Assembly: GCF_028747205.1 (NCBI RefSeq)
Contig: NZ_CP112880.1
Coordinates: forward strand, 1,054,001 to 1,118,000
Direction of reading: 5' to 3'
DNA from: Streptomyces sp. CA-278952
GTDB taxonomy: Bacteria > Actinomycetota > Actinomycetes > Streptomycetales > Streptomycetaceae
Length of the DNA: 64,000 nt
In this document: piece after piece, positions 8,084 through 16,867 of the stretch
Numbering within the stretch: the first letter of the stretch is position 1
How the letters are laid out: every line of letters begins with the position of its first letter
Translations under genes and position numbers: made by a program
The notes under the pieces: model-generated
What the model was told of the DNA's origin: nothing
The model's database searches: none
Seen by the model: the letters and a program-made list of their open reading frames with translations, nothing else

Positions 8084-9328
8084 CTACCTCCTGAGGTCCG
8101 AGGACGGGATTGGGGTGTGTACGGAGTTCTTGGCGGCGCTCTCCTCCACGGCGGCGAGCACCCGCTGCACCTGGAGCCCGTCCGCGAACGACGGTACGGG
8201 AGGGACGCCCTCGGCGATCGTTTTCACCACGTCGCGGGCCTGGTGGACGAAGGTGTGCTCGTAGCCGAGTCCGTGGCCCGGGGGCCACCAGGCTTCCAGG
8301 TAGGGGTGCTCGGGTTCGGTGACGAGGATGCGGCGGAAGCCCGCGGTGGCGGCGGGTTCGGTGTGGTCGTGGAAGGACAGCTCGTTGAGCCGTTCCAGGT
8401 CGAAGGCAAGGGAGCCCAGCTCCCCGTTGATCTCCAGACGCAGGGCGTTCTTGCGTCCCGCCGCCATGCGGGTCGCCTCGAAGGAGGCCAGTGCGCCGGA
8501 GGCGAGGCGGCCGGTGAAGATCGCCGCGTCGTCGACGGTCACCTCGCCCCGCTCCACCGTGTCGGCGCTGCCGGAGAGCCCGGCGGACGCCCCGGCGAGC
8601 AGGGGCCTCTCCCGTACGAAGGTCTCGGCCACGGCGGACACCCCGGTGAGCAGTTCGCCCGAAAGATACTGGGCGAGGTCGACGATGTGGGCGCCGAGGT
8701 CCCCGAGCGCGCCGGACCCGGCGTGCTCGCGCTTGAGCCGCCAGGTGAGCGGTGAGGCCGGATCCACCAGCCAGTCCTGGAGGTAGGTGGCGCGCACATG
8801 GCGCAGGGGGCCGAGCCGGCCCTCGGCGATGAGCTGCCGGGCGAAGGAGATCGCCGGCACCTTGCGGTAGTTGAAGCCCACCATCGCCACCTGCCCGCGG
8901 GCGGAGGCCGCCTCGGCGGCAAGGACCATCGCCTCCGCCTCGGCGACGGTGTTGGCGAGCGGCTTCTCGCACAGGACGTGCTTGCCCGCCTCCAGGGCGG
9001 CGATGGCGATCTCCGCATGGCTGTCGCCGGGGGTGCAGATGTCGATCAGCTGGACATCGTCCCGGGCGATCAGTGCCCGCCAGTCGGTCTCCGCGGCCGC
9101 CCAGCCGTGCCGGGCCGCGGCGGCGTCGACCGCCGCACGGTCGCGTCCGCAGATCGCGGCGAGAGCGGGTCGCAGAGGCAGGTCGAAGACGTGTCCGGCG
9201 GTGCGCCAGCCCTGGGAGTGGGCGGCGCCCATGAACGCGTATCCGACCATGCCGACCCCGAGCGTTCCCGGCGCCTCATGCGGCGAAGGTGCTGGGGCTC
9301 GCGTTTCCGTCTCTTGACTACGGGCCAT
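8084..9328 (-). CDS. Gfo/Idh/MocA family NAD(P)-dependent oxidoreductase
   Basis: 414-residue dehydrogenase. The Rossmann motif appears as LGVGMVGYAFMGAAHSQGWR near residue 24, then the family signature CEKPLANTVAEAEAM with its EKP lysine, and the C-terminal alpha/beta domain (GDLGAHIVDLAQYLSG) with the usual Asp and His. The ATG has GAGGAGGAAG upstream. Members oxidise or reduce hydroxyls of sugars and inositols; many trehalose or glucoside pathways use one to form or reduce a 3-keto sugar. It lies 71 bases after the binding-protein gene and 3 bases before the isomerase, so it belongs to the ABC operon. ThuB of the trehalose-utilisation system is one relative of this class, but the substrate here is not shown. 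Confidence 0.88.
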   Translation of the reverse strand: MARSQETETRAPAPSPHEAPGTLGVGMVGYAFMGAAHSQGWRTAGHVFDLPLRPALAAICGRDRAAVDAAAARHGWAAAETDWRALIARDDVQLIDICTPGDSHAEIAIAALEAGKHVLCEKPLANTVAEAEAMVLAAEAASARGQVAMVGFNYRKVPAISFARQLIAEGRLGPLRHVRATYLQDWLVDPASPLTWRLKREHAGSGALGDLGAHIVDLAQYLSGELLTGVSAVAETFVRERPLLAGASAGLSGSADTVERGEVTVDDAAIFTGRLASGALASFEATRMAAGRKNALRLEINGELGSLAFDLERLNELSFHDHTEPAATAGFRRILVTEPEHPYLEAWWPPGHGLGYEHTFVHQARDVVKTIAEGVPPVPSFADGLQVQRVLAAVEESAAKNSVHTPIPSSDLRR

Positions 9329-9362
9329 GCGGACTTCCTCCTCATCGGTGTGCGGTAACGGG

Positions 9363-9391
9363 CCGGGGGATGCTCTCCGAGCACCCCCCGG
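9363..9391 (-). terminator. Intercistronic stem-loop after binding-protein gene
   Basis: A 13-base arm (9363-9375) pairs with 9379-9391 with one mismatch and a TCC loop, just below the stop of the sugar-binding lipoprotein. Hairpins at this place commonly protect the binding-protein mRNA or reduce read-through, so that binding protein is made in excess over the enzymes downstream. Confidence 0.55.
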
Positions 9392-9399
9392 AGTCCGGG

Positions 9400-10434
9400 T
9401 CAGTTGAAGCCCGTCGGCAGGTACTGGTCGATGTTGTCCTTCGTCACGACCGCGGAGTACAGGGTCAGGGAGGTCGGGATCTCCATCTCGGAGAGACCGC
9501 TGACGCCCTTGCTCTGGCCCAGTGCCCGTGCCAGGTCGATCGCGGACGCGGCCATGGTCGGCGGGTAGAGGACGGTGGCCTTGATCACCGAGTCGTCGGC
9601 CTTGATGGCGTCCATCGCGGACTTGGCGCCTGCGCCGCCGACCATGATGAACTCGTCGCGGCCCGCCTGCTTGATGGCGCGGAGCGCGCCGACGCCCTGG
9701 TCGTCGTCGTGGTTCCAGAGGGCGTCGAACTGCTTCTGCGCCTGGAGGAGTTGCGCCATCTTGGCCTGACCGGACTCGACGGTGAAGTCGGCGGCCTGAC
9801 GGGCCACCAGCTTGATGTTGGAGTAGTTTTTCAGCGCGTCGGCGAAGCCCTGGCTGCGCTGCTTGGTCAGCTCCAGGTTGTCGATCCCGGCGAGCTCGAC
9901 GACCTTGGCGTTCGGCTTGTCCTTGAGCTGCTCGCCGATGTAGTGGCCGGCGTTGAGGCCCATGCCGTAGTTGTCGCCGCCGACCCAGCAGCGGTAGGCC
10001 TGCGGGGAGGCGAAGATGCGGTCCAGGTTGACGACGGGGATGCCCGCCCGCATGGCCTCCAGGCCGACCTGGGTGAGGGCCTTGCCGTCGGCGGGGAGGA
10101 CGACGAGGACGTCGACCTTCTTGTTGATGAGGGTCTTGACCTGGCCGATCTGGGCGGCGGTGTCGTTGGAGCCCTCGGTGGTCTCCAGGGTGACGTCGGA
10201 GTACGTCTCCGCGCGGGACTTGGCGTTCACGTTGATCGCGTTGAGCCAGCCGTGGTCGGCCTGCGGTCCGGCGAAGCCGATGGTGACGGCCTTGCCCGGC
10301 TTGTCGTCGGCGGGGGCGCTGTTGCCGGCGGGCTCGGTCTTCTTGGGCTCGTTGCTGGTACAGGCGGTGAGGAGCGCGGTCGCGGAGACGGCGGCGGTTC
10401 CGAACAGCAGCCCTCTGCGGCTGGTTTCTGGCAT
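9400..10434 (-). CDS. Sugar ABC transporter substrate-binding lipoprotein (RbsB type)
   Basis: 344 residues. The N-terminus has a twin-arginine-like stretch (TSRRGLLFG), a hydrophobic segment and the lipobox LLTAC, so it is probably exported (perhaps by Tat) and lipidated at Cys25. The rest is a periplasmic-binding-protein type I fold: VTIGFAGPQADHGWLNAIN, then DVLVVLPADGKAL and LWNHDDDQGVGALRAIKQAG, all typical of ribose/galactose binding proteins. It delivers a sugar to the adjacent permease and ATPase. ATG 10434 is preferred; an in-frame ATG 6 codons upstream is also possible because AAGGG stands between them. The 149-base gap to the permease gene holds a threefold repeat, and a hairpin follows the stop. 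Confidence 0.9.
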   Translation of the reverse strand: MPETSRRGLLFGTAAVSATALLTACTSNEPKKTEPAGNSAPADDKPGKAVTIGFAGPQADHGWLNAINVNAKSRAETYSDVTLETTEGSNDTAAQIGQVKTLINKKVDVLVVLPADGKALTQVGLEAMRAGIPVVNLDRIFASPQAYRCWVGGDNYGMGLNAGHYIGEQLKDKPNAKVVELAGIDNLELTKQRSQGFADALKNYSNIKLVARQAADFTVESGQAKMAQLLQAQKQFDALWNHDDDQGVGALRAIKQAGRDEFIMVGGAGAKSAMDAIKADDSVIKATVLYPPTMAASAIDLARALGQSKGVSGLSEMEIPTSLTLYSAVVTKDNIDQYLPTGFN

Positions 10435-10486
10435 GACGGTCTGGCCCTTCATCCGGTGGGTGCTACGAGGTGCGGGTGCGGGGGGT

Positions 10487-10576
10487 CGTATCGGTGCCGG
10501 GGGTCGTTCGGGGGGTTCGTATCGGTGCCGGCTCGTTCTGAGGGGGCGTATCGGCGCCGGCTCGTTCGGGGTGGCC
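10487..10576. repeat. Three tandem ~30-bp repeats between permease and binding-protein genes
   Basis: Three copies of a unit beginning CGTATCGG(T/C)GCCGG and ending TCGTTC start at 10487, 10518 and 10547 (periods 31 and 29). They fill most of the 149-base gap between two cotranscribed transport genes. Each contains a G-rich stretch. Role unknown. Confidence 0.8.
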
Positions 10577-10583
10577 GGGAGCC

Positions 10584-11645
10584 TCAGGTCTCCCTGCCGC
10601 GCGTGGTGCGGTGCTGGACCAGGACGGCGGCGACGATGATGGCGCCCTTGGCGATCTGCTGGACGTCGCTCTGGAGGTTGTTGAGAGCGAAGATGTTGGT
10701 GATCGTGGTGAAGATCAGGACGCCGAGGACGGAGCCGACGATGGTGCCCCGGCCGCCGCTGAGCAGAGTCCCGCCGATGATCGCGGCGGCGATGGCGTCG
10801 AGCTCGTACAGGTTGCCGTTGGTGTTCTGGCCGGAGCCGGCGAGCACGATCAGCATGAAGGCGGCGATGCCGCAGCACAGCCCGGACAGCAGGTAGAGGT
10901 AGAGGCGTTGGCGGCGGACGTCGATCCCGGCGAGCCGGGCGGCCTCCGCGTTGCCGCCGACGGCGACGGTGCGGCGGCCGAAGGTGGTCCGGTTCAGGAT
11001 CAGCCAGCCGACGACGGTGACCACGGCGAACATGATGACCAGCGGCGGAATCCCCAGGATGTAGGAGTCGGGCAGGCCGAGGTCCAGGACCGAGTCGACG
11101 GTGACGATCTGGGTCTTGCCGTCGGTGATCTGGAGGGCGAGCCCTCGCGCCGAGGCGAGCATGGCCAGCGTCGCGATGAACGGGACCATCCCCCCGTACG
11201 CGATGAGGACGCCGTTCACGAGTCCGGCGGCGAGGCCGACGACGATTGCGGTGAACGCGATGCCGGCGAAGCCGTACTCCTGGGTGGCCAGGGTCGTCGC
11301 CCACACCGAGGCGAGCGCGAGCATGGCGCCGACGGAGAGGTCGATGCCCCCGCTGATGATGACGAAGGTCATGCCGACGGTGACGACGCCGATGACGGAT
11401 GCCTGGGTCAGGATCAGCTGGAGGTTCCCGGTGTCCAGGAACGCGTCCGGTTCGGTGATGCCGCCGACCAGAATCAGGGCGGCCAGGACGCCGAGCAGGG
11501 ACAGGATCCGGACGTCGAGCCGCAGACCGAGGGCCGGCCTGCCACCGCCCGGCTTCCGGGGCGACGCGTCGGCGGGGCCGGTGGGGCCGGTGGGGGCCCC
11601 CTTGTCCGGCCCGTTGTGCTGCGCCGACGGGGCGGGCTGTGTCAT
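10584..11645 (-). CDS. Sugar ABC transporter permease (RbsC type)
   Basis: 353-residue membrane protein with a Pro-rich cytosolic N-terminus of about 45 residues and about ten hydrophobic segments (first ILSLLGVLAALILVGGI). The BPD_transp_2 family segments GGIDLSVGAMLAL and GRRTVAVGGNAEAARLAGI are clear; the second is the loop that contacts the ATPase. It forms the channel for the sugar bound by the downstream lipoprotein. Its ATG overlaps the stop of the ATPase gene by 4 bases (ATGA), so the two subunits are coupled. Confidence 0.92.
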   Translation of the reverse strand: MTQPAPSAQHNGPDKGAPTGPTGPADASPRKPGGGRPALGLRLDVRILSLLGVLAALILVGGITEPDAFLDTGNLQLILTQASVIGVVTVGMTFVIISGGIDLSVGAMLALASVWATTLATQEYGFAGIAFTAIVVGLAAGLVNGVLIAYGGMVPFIATLAMLASARGLALQITDGKTQIVTVDSVLDLGLPDSYILGIPPLVIMFAVVTVVGWLILNRTTFGRRTVAVGGNAEAARLAGIDVRRQRLYLYLLSGLCCGIAAFMLIVLAGSGQNTNGNLYELDAIAAAIIGGTLLSGGRGTIVGSVLGVLIFTTITNIFALNNLQSDVQQIAKGAIIVAAVLVQHRTTRGRET

Positions 11646-13165
11646 GGCGTCGGGCTCCCTTCCATCACGAGGTCGAGTACGCGGTGCTCGTCGAGCTCCT
11701 GGGCGGGGGCCGTGTGGACCACTTGGCCCTCACGGAGCACCAGCACCCGGTCGGCGAGGCCCAGGACTTCGGGCACTTCGCTGGAGACGAGCAGTACGGC
11801 GAGGCCTTCGTCGGCCAGCCGGCGGATCACGGCGTAGAGCTCGGCGCGCGCGCCGACGTCGACGCCACGGGTGGGTTCGTCCAGCAGCAGGACCCGGCAG
11901 CCGCGCAGCAGCCAGCGGGCGAGGACGGCTTTCTGCTGGTTGCCGCCGGAGAGGGTGCGGACGGCGGCGTCCGGATTGTCGGGCCGCATCTGCAGTTCGC
12001 GGGTGGCGCCCTGCGCGGCCTTCCGCTCCCCGCCCCGGTCGATCCAGCCGATCCGGGCGAAGCGGGAGAGGGAGGAGACCGAGACGTTACGGGTGACCGA
12101 CTCGGTCATCAGCAGGGCCTGCGCCTTGCGTTCCTCGGGCGCGAGGCCGATGCCGGCGGCGACGGCGGCGCGGACGCTGCCGGGGCGGAGCTGCTTTCCG
12201 GCGACGGTGACGGTCCCGGTGGACGCCTTCCGGGCTCCGTAGATGGTCTCCAGGATCTCCGAGCGTCCCGAGCCGACGAGGCCGGCGAGGCCGACGATCT
12301 CGCCGGGCCGCAGCTCCAGGTCGACGGGGGCGAACTCGCCCTTGCGGGAGAGGCCTTGAACCCGGAGTACGGGTTCGGCGGTGGCGGCGGCAGGTTCCTC
12401 CGGGCGCGGCGGGAAGACATAGGCGACGTCCCGGCCGGTCATCATGGCAACGATGTCGCGGGTGGGTGTGTCGGCGGCGGGCAGCCCGACGGCGACGGTC
12501 CTGCCGTCCTTGATGACGGTGACCCGGTCGCCGATGCGGCGGATCTCCTCCAGCCGGTGCGAGATGTAGACGACGGCCACTCCGTCGGCGGTGAGGCCGT
12601 CGACGATCCGGAAGAGGTTGTCGACCTCGTCGGGGTCGAGGGCCGCGGAGGGCTCGTCCATCACGATGAGCCGGACGTCGTGGGAGAGCGCCCTGGCCAT
12701 GGAGACGATCTGCTGCTGGGCGGCGGAGAGGTCCCCGACGTGTCGGGCGGGGTCGATCTCCGGGTGTCCGAGACGCGCCAGGAGCGCTTTCGCGGCGGAA
12801 CGCCCCTCCCCCGTACGGACGATGAAGCCGGCGCTGGTCGGCTCGTGGCCGAGGAAGACGTTCTCGGCGACCGACAGGCCCTCGACCAGGTCGAGTTCCT
12901 GGTAGATGGTCGCGATACCCAGGCGCATGGCCGCGATCGGCGACTTGAGCTGCACGGTTTCGCCGCGCCAGGTGATCTCGCCGTCATTGGGCTGATGGGC
13001 TCCGGCGAGCACCTTGATGAGGGTGGACTTGCCCGCACCGTTCTGGCCGAGGAGGCAGTGGACCTCGCCGGCCTGGACCTCCAGGTCGACGCCGTCCAGG
13101 GCGCGAACGCCCGGGAAGAGCTTGGTGATGCCGGACATGGTGAGCAGGGGTGGTTCTGGTGCCAT
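11642..13165 (-). CDS. Sugar ABC transporter ATP-binding protein (RbsA type, two ATPase domains)
   Basis: 507 residues with two nucleotide-binding domains, as in RbsA, MglA and XylG. Domain 1 has Walker A GQNGAGKSTLIK, signature LSAAQQQIVSMARAL and Walker B LIVMDEPSAAL. Domain 2 has a degenerate Walker A (GLVGSGRSEIL), an intact signature (LSGGNQQKAVLARWL) and LLLDEPTRGVDVG. This asymmetry is normal for the family. It energises import through the neighbouring permease. It is the first structural gene of the operon; the 238-base gap upstream, toward the ROK gene, carries six copies of a GTACNTGA element and probably the operon promoter. Confidence 0.93.
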   Translation of the reverse strand: MAPEPPLLTMSGITKLFPGVRALDGVDLEVQAGEVHCLLGQNGAGKSTLIKVLAGAHQPNDGEITWRGETVQLKSPIAAMRLGIATIYQELDLVEGLSVAENVFLGHEPTSAGFIVRTGEGRSAAKALLARLGHPEIDPARHVGDLSAAQQQIVSMARALSHDVRLIVMDEPSAALDPDEVDNLFRIVDGLTADGVAVVYISHRLEEIRRIGDRVTVIKDGRTVAVGLPAADTPTRDIVAMMTGRDVAYVFPPRPEEPAAATAEPVLRVQGLSRKGEFAPVDLELRPGEIVGLAGLVGSGRSEILETIYGARKASTGTVTVAGKQLRPGSVRAAVAAGIGLAPEERKAQALLMTESVTRNVSVSSLSRFARIGWIDRGGERKAAQGATRELQMRPDNPDAAVRTLSGGNQQKAVLARWLLRGCRVLLLDEPTRGVDVGARAELYAVIRRLADEGLAVLLVSSEVPEVLGLADRVLVLREGQVVHTAPAQELDEHRVLDLVMEGSPTP

Positions 13166-13297
13166 GACGAATCCCCTCGGCGAATGGGGTCTCCCCTGCT
13201 CGGGCGGTGCCGAGGGGCCGGGGAGGGCCGGTGAGCGGACAGGGCGCAGGGCTGGAGGTGCCGTGGAGCCGGCGGCACCGCGAGCGGCTGCTGAGTA

Positions 13298-13374
13298 GTA
13301 CGTGAGGAGCGAGTACCTGAGGAGCGAGTACTTGACTAGTACCTGACTAGTACCTGACTGATGCCGGTACCTGA
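13298..13374. repeat. Six copies of GTAC(C/G/T)TGA upstream of ABC operon
   Basis: GTACGTGA at 13298, GTACCTGA at 13313, GTACTTGA at 13328, and GTACCTGA at 13339, 13350 and 13367. Spacings are 15, 15, 11, 11 and 17. They lie 130-210 bases ahead of the ATPase start and just below the ROK regulator stop. They could be iterated operator half-sites or a slippage-born repeat. Confidence 0.75.
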
Positions 13375-13403
13375 CCGATGCGGTGGTGCGTACGGCCCTG
13401 TGG

Positions 13404-14594
13404 TCAGGCCGGAGAGAAGAGGTGGTCGCTGATGAGCCGGGCCGCGCCGATCACTCCGGCGGTGGGCCCCAACTCACCCAGCACGATGGGGAGGTTGCCG
13501 GTGGCCAGGGGCAGGGACTGCTTGTAGACCTGGGTGCGGACACTGGCGAGGAGGTTGTGACCGAGGCCGGTGACCCCGCCGCCGATCACCACCAGACCGG
13601 GATTGAAGAAGCTGACCAGGCTCGCGATCACCTGGCCGAGTCGATTGCCGCCCTCGCGGATCAGGTCGAGCGCGGCGGTGTCCCCGGCGGCGGCCGCCGC
13701 CGCCACGTCGGCGGCGGTGAGGCGGCCCGCCGCCTCCAGCCGGGCGGCGAGCTCGGGCGAGCGGCCCTCCCGGGCCGCGCCCTCGGCGTCCCGGGCGAGG
13801 GCGGCGCCGCTGAAGTGGGCTTCCAGGCAGCCCTTGTTGCCGCAGGCGCAGGCCCGGCCGCCCGGGTCCACCTGGATGTGCCCGATGTCCCCGGCGCTGC
13901 CGGTCGTACCGCGGTAGACCTCACCGCCGACGACGATGCCGCAGCCGATGCCCGTGCCGATCTTGACGCAGAGGAAGTCGCCCACGGAGCGGGCCACGCC
14001 CGCGTGCTGCTCCCCCATCGCCATGAGGTTCACGTCGTTGTCGACCATGACGGGGCAGCCCAGCTCCTGGCTGAGCGCCTCGCGGACCGGGAAACCGTCC
14101 CAGCCCGGCATGATCGGCGGCGCGACCGGCACGCCCTCGGGGAAGCGGACGGGGCCGGGGACTCCGATGCCCGCGCCGTCGAAGCCCTCGGCGAGCCCGG
14201 AGGCCCGCAGCTTGGCGGCCAGTGACAGCACCTGCTCGAAGACGGCGACGGGGCCCTCACGCACGTCCATCGGGTGGTTGAGGTGTCCCAGGACCTCCAG
14301 CTCCGCGTTGGTGACGGCGACATCGATCGAGGTGGCGCCGATGTCGACCCCGAGGAACCGCAGTTCGGGAGCGAGCCGGATGTTGTGCGAGCGGCGCCCG
14401 CCGCGCGATGCGGCGAGTCCGTCGGCCACCACCAGGCCGGTCTCCAGCAGCCGGTCCACCTCGACGGCGAGCTTCGAGCGCGACAGGTCGACCTGATCAC
14501 CCAGTTGCGCACGGGAGTTGGGGCCCCCGTCGCGCAGCAGTCGGAGCAGCCGCGCCTGATGCGCGTTCGCGGGTCGTGCCGTCATGCGTCTCAC
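13404..14594 (-). CDS. ROK-family transcriptional regulator/sugar kinase-like repressor
   Basis: 396 residues. The N-terminus is a winged helix-turn-helix (ANAHQARLLRLLRDGGPNSRAQLGDQVDLSRSKL), followed by an ASKHA sugar-kinase-like fold: FLGVDIGATSIDVA, then VDNDVNLMAMGEQHAG, the CACGNKGCLEAHFSG zinc-motif region and LVVIGGGVTGLGH. GIGCGIVVGGEVYRGTTGSAGDIGHI carries the usual GH(I) sugar-binding region. The presence of the HTH indicates a sugar-responsive repressor, probably of the ABC operon directly downstream on the same strand. GTG 14594 is used because GGAGG stands 5 bases upstream; an ATG three codons later is an alternative. Confidence 0.88.
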   Translation of the reverse strand: MRRMTARPANAHQARLLRLLRDGGPNSRAQLGDQVDLSRSKLAVEVDRLLETGLVVADGLAASRGGRRSHNIRLAPELRFLGVDIGATSIDVAVTNAELEVLGHLNHPMDVREGPVAVFEQVLSLAAKLRASGLAEGFDGAGIGVPGPVRFPEGVPVAPPIMPGWDGFPVREALSQELGCPVMVDNDVNLMAMGEQHAGVARSVGDFLCVKIGTGIGCGIVVGGEVYRGTTGSAGDIGHIQVDPGGRACACGNKGCLEAHFSGAALARDAEGAAREGRSPELAARLEAAGRLTAADVAAAAAAGDTAALDLIREGGNRLGQVIASLVSFFNPGLVVIGGGVTGLGHNLLASVRTQVYKQSLPLATGNLPIVLGELGPTAGVIGAARLISDHLFSPA

Positions 14595-14756
14595 GCGTCC
14601 CTCCCCGCCACATCGGCCAGTCCGTCGGGCTTTCGAGGGGAACGTAGCAGTGCTTTCCCGGAGTGGGAAGAAGTTGCGCAGGAATCCGCTCCAACTTTCT
14701 CCACACTCAGGACAAAGGTCCGCGGCCGGAGCTCACGCAGGCGCTGGGGAAGGAGT

Positions 14757-14807
14757 CAGGGGCAGCGGATGGCCAGGGACAGCGGATGGTCAGGGACAGC
14801 GGATGAC
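14757..14807. repeat. Three 17-bp tandem repeats across the fabH-like stop codon
   Basis: CAGGG(G/A)CAGCGGATGNN is present three times in exact 17-base register (14757, 14774, 14791). The stop codon of the ketosynthase gene (14790-14792, minus strand) straddles copies 2 and 3, so the repeat encodes the last residues (IRCP) and continues beyond the gene. Confidence 0.9.
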
Positions 14808-15749
14808 CTGGCCCGCGTAGGAGAGGTTTCCGCCGAAGCCGAAGAGCAGGACGCGCGCGCCGGAGGCGACCTCGCCGCGCTCGACCAGCTTGGACAGGGC
14901 CATCGGGATGGAGGCGGCCGAGGTGTTGCCGGAGTCCACCACATCCCGGGCGATGACGGCGTTGACCGCGCCGATCTTGCGGGCGACCGGCTCGATGATC
15001 CGCAGATTGGCCTGGTGCAGGACGACGGCGCCCAGATCCTCCGGTGCGACGCCGGCCTTCTCGCAGACCCGGCGGGCGATCGGGGGGAGCTGCGTGGTGG
15101 CCCAGCGGTAGACGGACTGGCCCTCCTGCGCGAAGCGCGGCGGCGTCCCCTCGATCCGGACCGCGTTGCCCATCTCCGGCACGGAGCCCCACAGCACCGG
15201 TCCGATGCCGGGCCCGTCCGGGGTGTCGGGGGCCGTCGGGTCGGCGGTGACGACCGCCGCGCCCGCGCCGTCGCCCAGCAGGACGCAGGTGGAGCGGTCG
15301 GTCCAGTCCGCGATGTCGGCCATCTTGTCGGCGCCGATGACCAGCGCCCGGGTCGCCGCACCGGCCCGGATCGCGTGGTCGGCGGTGGCCAGCGCGTGCG
15401 TGAAGCCGGAGCACACCACGTTGATGTCCATCACTGCGGGCGAGCCCATGCCCAGCCGTGCCGCGACCCGGGCCGCCATGCTCGGGGACCGGTCGATCGC
15501 GGTGGAGGTGGCGACGAGGACCAGATCGATGTCCGAGGGCACCAGCCCGGCCGTGGCCAGCGCCTTGGCCCCCGCGTGCGCGGCCATCTCGTCCACCGGC
15601 TCGTCCGGGCCACCCACATGGCGGGTCTTGATACCGACCCGGCTGGTGATCCACTCGTCGCTCGTGTCGACCATGGCCGCCAGATCGTCGTTGGTGAGCA
15701 CCTTGGCGGGCTGGTAGTGGCCGAGCGCCACGACACGTGAGCCGGTCAT
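14790..15749 (-). CDS. 3-oxoacyl-ACP synthase III (FabH-like) paralogue
   Basis: 319 residues, the usual length for KAS III. The catalytic triad is visible: Cys113 in NVVCSGFTHAL, His245 in VVLHQANLR and Asn275 in VDSGNTSAAS. The N-terminal SDEWITSRVGIKTRH segment and the C-terminal GFGGNLSYAG glycine loop are typical. The enzyme condenses an acyl-CoA with malonyl-ACP to start a fatty acid or secondary chain. It stands alone, away from other fab genes, so it is more likely an accessory paralogue than the housekeeping starter enzyme. ATG 15749 gives the standard FabH N-terminus (MTGSRVVALGHY); its RBS is weak. It diverges from fdhD over a 245-base gap. Confidence 0.88.
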   Translation of the reverse strand: MTGSRVVALGHYQPAKVLTNDDLAAMVDTSDEWITSRVGIKTRHVGGPDEPVDEMAAHAGAKALATAGLVPSDIDLVLVATSTAIDRSPSMAARVAARLGMGSPAVMDINVVCSGFTHALATADHAIRAGAATRALVIGADKMADIADWTDRSTCVLLGDGAGAAVVTADPTAPDTPDGPGIGPVLWGSVPEMGNAVRIEGTPPRFAQEGQSVYRWATTQLPPIARRVCEKAGVAPEDLGAVVLHQANLRIIEPVARKIGAVNAVIARDVVDSGNTSAASIPMALSKLVERGEVASGARVLLFGFGGNLSYAGQVIRCP

Positions 15750-15994
15750 ACGGGTTCCGATCGTCGGGTAGGGCAGGAAACATCCAGTCTTGGTCGCTAC
15801 CGCCGGGTACGGAGGCACGTGATCCCACAGGAATCCGGCCCACACGTTGGAGCGTTGACAACAGCCTGGTCAGCGTGCTTTGGCCGTGACTGCGACACGC
15901 CGGTGCGGGTGCCGGACAATGACGGGGTCGGGTTCCGGCTTCCGCTCGTACGGACAGAAGCCATCGCACACGGACAGAATCGGGGTTCACACCC

Positions 15995-16834
15995 ATGGGA
16001 CGGGCCACCGAACGCCGCCGCACCCTCCGCATCCGGGACGGTGCCGTCTCCTCCCGCGCGGACACCCTCGTGGCGGAGGAACCTCTGGAGATCCGCCTCA
16101 ACGGACGTCCGCTGGCCATCACCATGCGTACGCCGGGCGACGATTTCGCGCTGGCGGCGGGCTTCCTCGTCAGCGAGGGGGTGATCGCCGAGGGGGACGA
16201 GGTGCAGTCGATCGTCTACTGCGCCGGGGCGACGGCGGACGGGGGGAACAGCTACAACGTGGTGGACGTGAAGCTCGCGCCCGGGGTCCGGGTCCCCGAC
16301 ATCACGCTGGAGCGGAACGTCTACACCACCTCCTCGTGCGGCCTGTGCGGCAAGGCCAGCCTCGACGCGGTACGCACCACGACCCGGCACCCCGTGGCCG
16401 ACGCTCCCCCGGTGCGGGTCACCCCGGAGCTGCTGTCCGCCCTCCCGGACCGGTTGCGGGACGCGCAGCGGGTGTTCGACCGGACGGGTGGCCTGCATGG
16501 CGCCGCGCTGTTCTCGGAGGAGGGCGAGCTACTGGACGCCCGCGAGGACGTCGGCCGGCACAACGCGGTCGACAAGCTGGTGGGCCGGGCGCTGACGGAC
16601 CACCGGCTGCCCCTGTCCCGGGCCGTTCTGCTGGTGTCGGGGCGGGCCTCGTTCGAGCTGGCGCAGAAGGCGGTGATGGCGGGCATCCCGGTGCTCGCGG
16701 CGGTTTCGGCGCCGTCGTCACTGGCCGTGGACCTGGCGGCGGAGAGCGGACTGACGCTGGTCGGCTTCCTGCGCGGCCCGTCGATGAACGTGTACGCCGG
16801 TGAGCACCGGATCGCGTTGGGGGCGGCGAGCTGA
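15995..16834 (+). CDS. fdhD: Formate dehydrogenase accessory sulfurtransferase FdhD
   Basis: 279 residues of the FdhD family, which passes sulfur from the desulfurase IscS to the molybdenum cofactor and so activates formate dehydrogenases. The conserved cysteine pair is seen in [17 protein letters not shown]. The family segments [32 protein letters not shown] and [14 protein letters not shown] are intact. No formate dehydrogenase genes are in the window. Two direct repeats ACGGACAGAA (15950 and 15970) stand just upstream of the ATG, which has no clear RBS. Confidence 0.92.
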   Translation: MGRATERRRTLRIRDGAVSSRADTLVAEEPLEIRLNGRPLAITMRTPGDDFALAAGFLVSEGVIAEGDEVQSIVYCAGATADGGNSYNVVDVKLAPGVRVPDITLERNVYTTSSCGLCGKASLDAVRTTTRHPVADAPPVRVTPELLSALPDRLRDAQRVFDRTGGLHGAALFSEEGELLDAREDVGRHNAVDKLVGRALTDHRLPLSRAVLLVSGRASFELAQKAVMAGIPVLAAVSAPSSLAVDLAAESGLTLVGFLRGPSMNVYAGEHRIALGAAS

Positions 16835-16867
16835 GGCGGTGCGAAGGGGGAAGGAGCCCGGTGCGGG

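Noticed and set aside
7268..8755. 495-codon plus-strand open frame
   Set aside because: Shadow of the isomerase and Gfo/Idh genes, which have clear motifs and RBSs.
6984..14720. CAGGACAAAGG shared by 6984 and 14708
   Set aside because: An 11-base match between two gaps is expected by chance in a window of this size, and the two sites have different positions relative to genes.
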